Positions 15,867 through 20,240 of a stretch of DNA of 20,240 bases are shown here, in pieces (position 1 is the stretch's first letter; every line of letters begins with the position of its first letter). A program made the translations under genes and the position numbers. The notes under the pieces are model-generated. The model did not search any database and had not been told where the DNA came from. It was given only the letters and a program-made list of their open reading frames with translations. The stretch comes from an uncultured Eubacteriales bacterium. GTDB lineage: Bacteria > Bacillota > Clostridia > Lachnospirales > Lachnospiraceae. The stretch covers positions 1 through 20,240 of the forward strand of contig UQCD01000026.1 of assembly GCA_900539455.1 (NCBI GenBank), given 5' to 3'.

Positions 15867-16391
15867 TTATATTAAACCCTCTTGCATTAATATTTCAATC
15901 ACTCTATTTTCTCTTTTTATCATTATATTATCAGCCTCTATATGATTACAAGCTTTATTTGTAGCAATTATTTCCAAAGGTGTTACATATTCCAATGTGA
16001 ATTTTTCCTCCTGCTCATAAGCATCTAAATTTCGCTCCCTTAGTTCTTCTTCGACCTCGCATAAATAATAATAATTGTCCTGAATAAATACATCCTCATA
16101 ATCTCCCTTTTGTATTCTGTGAACCATTCCATATTCCTTTATAGTTTCAGGAATAACCACCAGACCAGTTTCCTCCTGCACCTCTCTTATAAGTGCATTC
16201 TTCTTATCCTCACACTTTTCTATTCCACCTCCCGGAAATTTGTAATACTCGTATTTTAAACTGTGTATCATTGCAAGCTTTCCGTCCTTAATAATAATGC
16301 CTCTTGCAGAGGGTCTGCTAAAGGTCGTTCCATTAATATCGTAATCCTTCGTATCTATTTCAAACAGCATACGCATTTGATTTTCTTTCAT
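15867..16391 (-). CDS. Nudix hydrolase
   Basis: This is a 174-residue cytoplasmic Nudix-family pyrophosphohydrolase. The Nudix box is complete: G55, E61, then R69-E70, E73-E74 and G76-L77, matching the GX5EX7REUXEEXGU pattern, so the enzyme should be active with Mg or Mn. The preceding strand carries SARGIIIKDGKLAMIHS and YYKFPGGG. The substrate is not evident. The family cleaves nucleoside diphosphates linked to another group. I chose ATG at 16391, with AAAGGAT ten bases ahead. A longer reading frame upstream crosses the terminator hairpin of the lipoprotein gene and is unlikely. It is probably the first gene of a two-gene transcript with the amidohydrolase. No functional link between the two is obvious. 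Confidence 0.92.
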   Translation of the reverse strand: MKENQMRMLFEIDTKDYDINGTTFSRPSARGIIIKDGKLAMIHSLKYEYYKFPGGGIEKCEDKKNALIREVQEETGLVVIPETIKEYGMVHRIQKGDYEDVFIQDNYYYLCEVEEELRERNLDAYEQEEKFTLEYVTPLEIIATNKACNHIEADNIMIKRENRVIEILMQEGLI

Positions 16392-16437
16392 ATATAAAAT
16401 TATCCTTTCATATGTAAGTATTTCTTTTAAAATAAAG

Positions 16438-16473
16438 GAGAGCCAGGTATTCAAAATTGTTTACCTGACTCTC
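16438..16473 (-). terminator. Intrinsic terminator after the SLH-like/Big2 lipoprotein gene
   Basis: On the minus strand GAGAGTCAGGTA (16473-16462) and TACCTGGCTCTC (16449-16438) form a 12-base stem. It has one G-U wobble and a 12-base loop, and is followed by a T-rich tract. The wobble pairs only in minus-strand RNA. On the plus strand the same position would be a C-A mismatch, so the structure is oriented for the minus-strand gene ending at 16507. Confidence 0.75.
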
Positions 16474-16475
16474 TT

Positions 16476-16505
16476 ATTATAATGCTTATTAAACGAAAAT
16501 GCCAA
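16476..16505 (-). promoter_or_regulatory. Promoter of the Nudix/amidohydrolase transcript
   Basis: The minus strand has -35 TTGGCA (16505-16500), an 18-base spacer and a perfect -10 TATAAT (16481-16476). It lies between the lipoprotein stop codon and the terminator stem. The predicted start, near 16469, falls inside the stem, so the terminator hairpin would lie at or near the 5' end of the new transcript. Confidence 0.5.
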
Positions 16506-16506
16506 A

Positions 16507-18840
16507 TTAATTAACTAATACTATACATTTTGAGGTGTATTTGTCGTCCTTTGTAGACACAGTAATTGTTGCACTACCTTCTCCAATAGCCTGAATAACA
16601 CCATTTGATACTGTTGCAACTGAATTATCATCTGATTCCCATTTAATATCATTGCTTTTATATCCTTCTGGAACTTTTACAGTTATTATTTTGCTATCTC
16701 CCTTTTGAAGTGATACTGCAAATTCAGATAAATTTAATGCCCCACTATTATCCTGTGTTTCATCTAATCCACTACTTGTTGGTTCTTCTGTGGTTGTTTC
16801 ATCCTCACCTAACTGCTCTGTTTCATCTGCTATCACCCAATCAACCGACTCATCTATAAAGCTTTTCTTAAACAATGCTCTATCCTTATCCCATACGGTA
16901 AATTCAAGGGAAATACCCAAATCATGCACCAATGTATCCTTATCGTCACCAACCTTTATTTTAATAATTGGCAGATATAAATCTCCCTTTGATGATAATG
17001 TAACAATATTTGTATAATGCAATGTATTTGTATTTTCATCAAATTCTGTTTTCAATTTCTGCTTAAGCTCTGTTTTCATCTCAATTAGAGCTGATGCTGA
17101 AACCGTAACATCTACTAATGAATACCCTAATATACTTGCTAAAATAGCAACCTTAAAACCTCCTTCTAAAGAAACAGATAATTCCAACCCGTGTTTTACA
17201 CTTTTTTCACATGTATTCTTATATCCCTTACCAGACTCATAGGAAATCTTTGCATTTGCATCTACCTCAACACTATACTTTATTTCCCCATTTACATCAA
17301 AAAATAATTTTAATTTTCCATCTACAGAAACTCCACCACCAACAGGAACTTTAAATTTAGCGATTGTAACATCACCCTTAATTGTTCCCTTAAAGTCAAT
17401 ATTTCCCGACAATTTAGCATCCGCAGATACACTATATTCATTTAATTTCCACTTCCAGATACTGAAATCAACATTTGCTTTCACACTTAAATCAACTTTA
17501 ACTTGACCTGTTATTGAATATCCGGCATCAAAGCTTCCTCTCTTTTCTGTTTTTTCCTTTTTTGTATACTCTCCCTCTAACTTTTTAATTTGATTTTTAA
17601 GCTCCGTCTTTGTAATATTTTTATTGCGATAGGATTCAATAAGCTCCTTTACTCGCAATGTAGCAATCTGTGTTGGTTCAACGGTTGTACCCGTTTTTTT
17701 CATTAAACTTTTAAATGCTTTGAAGTCTGGATTCTTTTGTCCGGTTTCATTTAATTTTGCACTAACAACTCCTAATGCAGCTTCAAGAGCACTATTCTTT
17801 TTTAAATTAGTGGATTTATCACGCAAATTAATATCAAAGGTTATTGTTTCTGTACCACTTAACGAACCTTTTATTGTTTCATCTATCCTACTGTCTGTCC
17901 CTGATAAATCATCAATTTGACCATACGCAACATACGCTGTTCCAGTATTACTTGAGATATTATTATCTTTAATTATTTTTACACCCTCTTCAGGGATAAA
18001 ATTTTCTGCCTTTGCTATTGCTTCTGCATCAATATTAATCTGTTCAAACACTTCCGATATATCTGGTTTTACTGTTTCTATTGAATATGTACCATCCGCA
18101 TTTAATGTTTTTTTAGATACCTTAAGTGCTAAGCCTGTAGGATATTCACTTGTCGGAGGAGTTATAAAAACATCTCCTACCTCCAGGGAACTGGCTACAT
18201 TGGCTGAAATTGCTTTTGTAGTACCCACTTTATTGACTTCAAACTTGTCCTCTTTTGAAAAGTCTTTGACATTTTCTACATATACCACTTCATTCTTGCC
18301 AGCTTCATCCTTTGCAAGATATTCATGTATTGCCGCATTTAAAATAATACTTGCTTCTATGTCTGTAACACCAGATGTAAGTTTATCTGTATCTTCTGGG
18401 TCAACCTCATATATTCCATATTTATTTGCACACTTAATAAGTGCTCCATTTTCTCCGTAATCACTAACAAATTCCTTATAATCAAGCTCTGCTGCCAAAA
18501 CGGAGGTAGAAATTACAAAACCAAGCGTTGCAACATCATTTGGCTTAAACTTATCTGTATTTGTTGACAATACATTCCACTCATATGCCGCTTGTACATA
18601 AGGGAATATACTATTTTCCTTATGTACATCAGCATAATAAGGTTCTTCTGATTGTGGTGAATCCAAACCAAAGCCCATACCTACTAACTGTACCCACTGT
18701 GCTCTAGTAAGCAATGGTGCATTATCTGTAGTTACAGCCTTTTTTTCATCACTACAACCTATAATTGTTGTAAATACCATTATAATAGCAAGTCCTAATG
18801 CCACTATTCTTTTCATTTTTTCTCTAATACTTTTTTTCAT
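16507..18840 (-). CDS. Large lipoprotein with SLH-like N-terminus and C-terminal Big2 domain
   Basis: This is a surface lipoprotein of 777 residues with no recognised overall family. The signal peptide ends in TIIGC, with lipidation expected at Cys29. Residues about 42-117 resemble a degenerate S-layer homology repeat: LLTRAQWVQL, then PYYADV, a spaced FPYVQAAYEWNVLS, and FKPNDVATLGFVIS. Residues 330-430 are helical and charged. Residues 435-600 are rich in alternating hydrophobic and polar residues with many Val, Ser, Lys and Gly, suggesting a long beta structure such as a solenoid or beta-sandwich. An acidic Thr/Glu/Ser linker (about 672-698) leads to a Big2 Ig-like domain (702-777) with IKWESDDNSVATVSNGVI and GSATITV. 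The start ATG at 18840 has AAGGAAA eight bases ahead. It follows the DUF3592-like gene by 37 bases and ends in a terminator. Binding partner unknown. Confidence 0.85.
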   Translation of the reverse strand: MKKSIREKMKRIVALGLAIIMVFTTIIGCSDEKKAVTTDNAPLLTRAQWVQLVGMGFGLDSPQSEEPYYADVHKENSIFPYVQAAYEWNVLSTNTDKFKPNDVATLGFVISTSVLAAELDYKEFVSDYGENGALIKCANKYGIYEVDPEDTDKLTSGVTDIEASIILNAAIHEYLAKDEAGKNEVVYVENVKDFSKEDKFEVNKVGTTKAISANVASSLEVGDVFITPPTSEYPTGLALKVSKKTLNADGTYSIETVKPDISEVFEQINIDAEAIAKAENFIPEEGVKIIKDNNISSNTGTAYVAYGQIDDLSGTDSRIDETIKGSLSGTETITFDINLRDKSTNLKKNSALEAALGVVSAKLNETGQKNPDFKAFKSLMKKTGTTVEPTQIATLRVKELIESYRNKNITKTELKNQIKKLEGEYTKKEKTEKRGSFDAGYSITGQVKVDLSVKANVDFSIWKWKLNEYSVSADAKLSGNIDFKGTIKGDVTIAKFKVPVGGGVSVDGKLKLFFDVNGEIKYSVEVDANAKISYESGKGYKNTCEKSVKHGLELSVSLEGGFKVAILASILGYSLVDVTVSASALIEMKTELKQKLKTEFDENTNTLHYTNIVTLSSKGDLYLPIIKIKVGDDKDTLVHDLGISLEFTVWDKDRALFKKSFIDESVDWVIADETEQLGEDETTTEEPTSSGLDETQDNSGALNLSEFAVSLQKGDSKIITVKVPEGYKSNDIKWESDDNSVATVSNGVIQAIGEGSATITVSTKDDKYTSKCIVLVN

Positions 18841-18877
18841 TCTCTGATTTTTCCTTCCCTTTTTCTATTGCCACTTA

Positions 18878-19870
18878 TTATTTATTTTTTTCTCCATTTT
18901 TCTTAATCAACCAAACAGAAACAACCACCAAAATTAACACTCCTACCGACAATGCCAATCCAAATATGTAATTCAAAGAGTACCTGAAGCAATATATAGC
19001 AGATGTAATTATCCACATAACAGGCCATACAAGCTGCATATATAAGGCTCTCTTTTTTGTAATTCTTCTTATGTAATGTACAAGTAAAAGCACTACAGCC
19101 AACATTGAAATAAGCACCAGTACATAACCCGAAATATATGTACCTCCATATAATGGTACATATGTATTTTCAAAGTCAGAGTATGTAGCTATATATCCTA
19201 TCTCTGGAGCATTAGGATTATATAATATATTAACAATACTTCCTTCTTTCATACCATCTACATCATTATACAAAAATGTGGTTCCTATTGCACTTTCTCT
19301 TATCTTATAATTTTGACCATCTACAACATACTTAACCCATATATTGGCTTCCTTGTCACCCTCCGATGTAGGTGCATCAGTAACGGATATATTTGTAACC
19401 ACACCTTCTACAATTTCAAAGCCCTTGACATCCTTCATAAACTTGTCCTGTGTTATTACCTTATATACTGATAATATAACAACTCCAATAACTAAAAGAG
19501 TCATCAATACAGTATACAAATTATTCTCTCTCATTTTTCTGGTACTGTCATCTAAAGGGGTTTCCATTTTACTGAAATAAAGCTTTTGATTATTATATCG
19601 ATTTAGATAATCTTCATTGCTAATATCCTCTCCTACTATATATACTCGGTTTACAGTAGAATTTTTACTATCAAGCTTACCATTCCCTTTATACACAACA
19701 TCTACATCAAATATAACATCCTTGTAGTATTCACACCTACTAAATATCTCTTTATTTGTTATAAATGTTGTATCCCTTCCATTCGCCTTGCGTATTTTTA
19801 CTTTATACTTGTACCCTCCACCACTTTGCTCATAGCCGACCGAATTAACGACTTTTCCACATATCAGCAT
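18878..19870 (-). CDS. DUF3592-like membrane protein
   Basis: This is a 330-residue protein of unknown function, predicted to sit in the inner membrane. Residues 1-105 form a soluble, strand-rich N-terminal domain with many Lys, Asp and Tyr. A first helix spans about 118-140. Residues 151-232 match the pattern of DUF3592: EIVEGVVTNISV, then WVKYVVDGQNYKI, a hydrophilic turn, GSIVNILYNPNAPE and IGYIA. Three more hydrophobic segments follow (about 246-267, 277-296, 301-323), ending in a Lys-rich tail. This leaves the DUF3592 segment on the outside if the N-terminus is inside. ATG at 19870 has AAAAGGAG six bases ahead. It is the first gene of a pair with the large lipoprotein, so the two may work together at the cell surface. 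A perfect TATAAT lies upstream (19994-19989 on the minus strand) but without a good -35. Confidence 0.82.
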   Translation of the reverse strand: MLICGKVVNSVGYEQSGGGYKYKVKIRKANGRDTTFITNKEIFSRCEYYKDVIFDVDVVYKGNGKLDSKNSTVNRVYIVGEDISNEDYLNRYNNQKLYFSKMETPLDDSTRKMRENNLYTVLMTLLVIGVVILSVYKVITQDKFMKDVKGFEIVEGVVTNISVTDAPTSEGDKEANIWVKYVVDGQNYKIRESAIGTTFLYNDVDGMKEGSIVNILYNPNAPEIGYIATYSDFENTYVPLYGGTYISGYVLVLISMLAVVLLLVHYIRRITKKRALYMQLVWPVMWIITSAIYCFRYSLNYIFGLALSVGVLILVVVSVWLIKKNGEKNK

Positions 19871-19901
19871 TCTATTCTCCTTTTCTTATACTAATCAGCC
19901 A

Positions 19902-19922
19902 AATGATTTTCACAAAATCATT
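19902..19922. repeat. Perfect palindrome ahead of the DUF3592-like gene
   Basis: AATGATTTT (19902-19910) and AAAATCATT (19914-19922) are perfect complements around a three-base centre. The element lies 32-52 bases ahead of the start codon, between it and the AT-rich probable promoter region, so it could be an operator or an mRNA hairpin near the ribosome binding site. It has some likeness to a Fur box in carrying AATGAT, but it does not fit that consensus. Confidence 0.45.
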
Positions 19923-20016
19923 AAATCACCTATTACTTTAACATATTACTTTAATTATTTCTATATATAAGAATAATTTTAAAAAAATATTATACAATAA
20001 TTTAACAAAAAAATTC

Positions 20017-20045
20017 TTGACTTATAATTAACTTCAAGTTATAAA
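20017..20045 (+). promoter_or_regulatory. Promoter of the structured RNA
   Basis: Plus-strand -35 TTGACT (20017-20022), a 17-base spacer and -10 TATAAA (20040-20045). Each box matches consensus at five of six positions. Transcription should start near 20052-20054, at the point where base composition changes from AT-rich to markedly richer in G and C. Confidence 0.65.
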
Positions 20046-20052
20046 TAATATT

Positions 20053-20240
20053 GGTCGTAATTTATAGGTGTTGCGACATTAATTTCGTGAAAGCAAAATA
20101 GACCAGATGATATTATTTGTCATCAGAGTTCTAAGAGCGATCTTATGGGGACCACTTCTTTTTGAAGTCAAGGCCATACGGACAGCCGGGTCCACTGCCG
20201 ATTGGCGGCTTGCCGCCTTATTGATTGAGTTAAAAGCTCA
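20053..20240 (+). ncRNA. Structured non-coding RNA or long leader, unassigned, runs off the right edge
   Basis: Downstream of a strong promoter, about 190 bases carry a string of short hairpins and no credible reading frame with a ribosome binding site. Pairings seen are GGTC 20053-20056 with GACC 20101-20104; GATGA 20106-20110 with TCATC 20120-20124; TAAGA 20132-20136 with TCTTA 20141-20145 closed by a GCGA (GNRA) tetraloop; ACTTC 20154-20158 with GAAGT 20164-20168; GGAC 20180-20183 with GTCC 20190-20193; GGCGG 20204-20208 with CCGCC 20213-20217 closed by CTTG; and TGAG 20226-20229 with CTCA 20237-20240. GGACC (20149-20153) could instead pair with GGTCC (20189-20193). It does not fit the conserved cores I know for RNase P, tmRNA, SRP RNA, 6S, T-box leaders or the common riboswitches. 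The raiA-motif RNA of Firmicutes is one untested candidate. The 3' end lies outside the window. Confidence 0.6.

Noticed and set aside
14537..16391. Histidine-degradation (hut) operon suggested by the imidazolonepropionase-like enzyme
   Set aside because: No other hut genes are present, the partner gene is a Nudix hydrolase, and the sequence fits the broader amidohydrolase group.
15867..16454. Longer Nudix frame starting at 16454
   Set aside because: It starts inside the terminator hairpin of the preceding gene and has no ribosome binding site. ATG at 16391 has AAAGGAT.
19902..19922. Fur box
   Set aside because: Only the AATGAT half resembles the Fur consensus. The centre and spacing differ, and the downstream genes have no iron-related features.
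20079..20177. Minus-strand 32-residue reading frame antisense to the structured RNA
   Set aside because: It has no ribosome binding site and lies wholly within the hairpin-rich block. Such frames are usually artefacts of conserved RNA genes.
20053..20240. Identification as RNase P, tmRNA, SRP RNA, T-box or a common riboswitch
   Set aside because: The conserved cores of these RNAs that I can recall are not in the visible part. Without the right flank and a covariance search, naming a class would be a guess.

Overview
The window is AT-rich DNA from a low-GC Firmicute, most likely a gut-type member of the Lachnospiraceae (Clostridia). The grounds are the base composition, strong AAGGAG-type ribosome binding sites, lipoproteins with short signal peptides and Thr/Glu/Pro linkers, and the overall style of the proteins. 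The genus cannot be fixed from the sequence alone. Almost everything is on the minus strand. The exceptions are pckA and a structured RNA at the right edge. No insertion sequence, phage gene or CRISPR array was seen.

Layout from left to right. (1) 1-114: a tRNA-Gln(CUG), cut by the window edge, with its own promoter. (2) 158-660: a 121-residue protein of unknown function with its own promoter and a small terminator. (3) 680-5375: a complete oligopeptide/nickel-type ABC importer operon, transcribed as binding lipoprotein, two permeases, then a fused double ATPase. (4) 5448-7418: a CapA-like metallophosphatase lipoprotein, preceded in the same probable transcript by a permuted papain-like (NlpC/P60 superfamily) protein. 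(5) 7437-10306: two MATE efflux genes flanking a truncated EamA transporter remnant. (6) 10367-14540: polyphosphate kinase (ppk1) and ATP-dependent PEP carboxykinase (pckA), divergently transcribed. Their face-to-face promoters are separated by an 11-bp direct repeat that could be a shared operator. (7) 14473-16505: a bidirectional terminator, then a metal-dependent amidohydrolase and a Nudix hydrolase, probably one operon. (8) 16507-19870: a DUF3592-like four-helix membrane protein followed by a large lipoprotein with an SLH-like N-terminus and a C-terminal Ig-like (Big2) domain. (9) 20017-20240: a consensus-like promoter and a G+C-richer, hairpin-dense RNA running off the right edge.

Most of the content is ordinary housekeeping and transport. 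The items most worth a second look are the unassigned structured RNA at the right edge, the two-gene DUF3592/lipoprotein cassette, the ppk/pckA divergent control region, and the lipoprotein-phosphatase plus permuted-papain pair. Nothing here is convincing as a wholly new multi-gene system.
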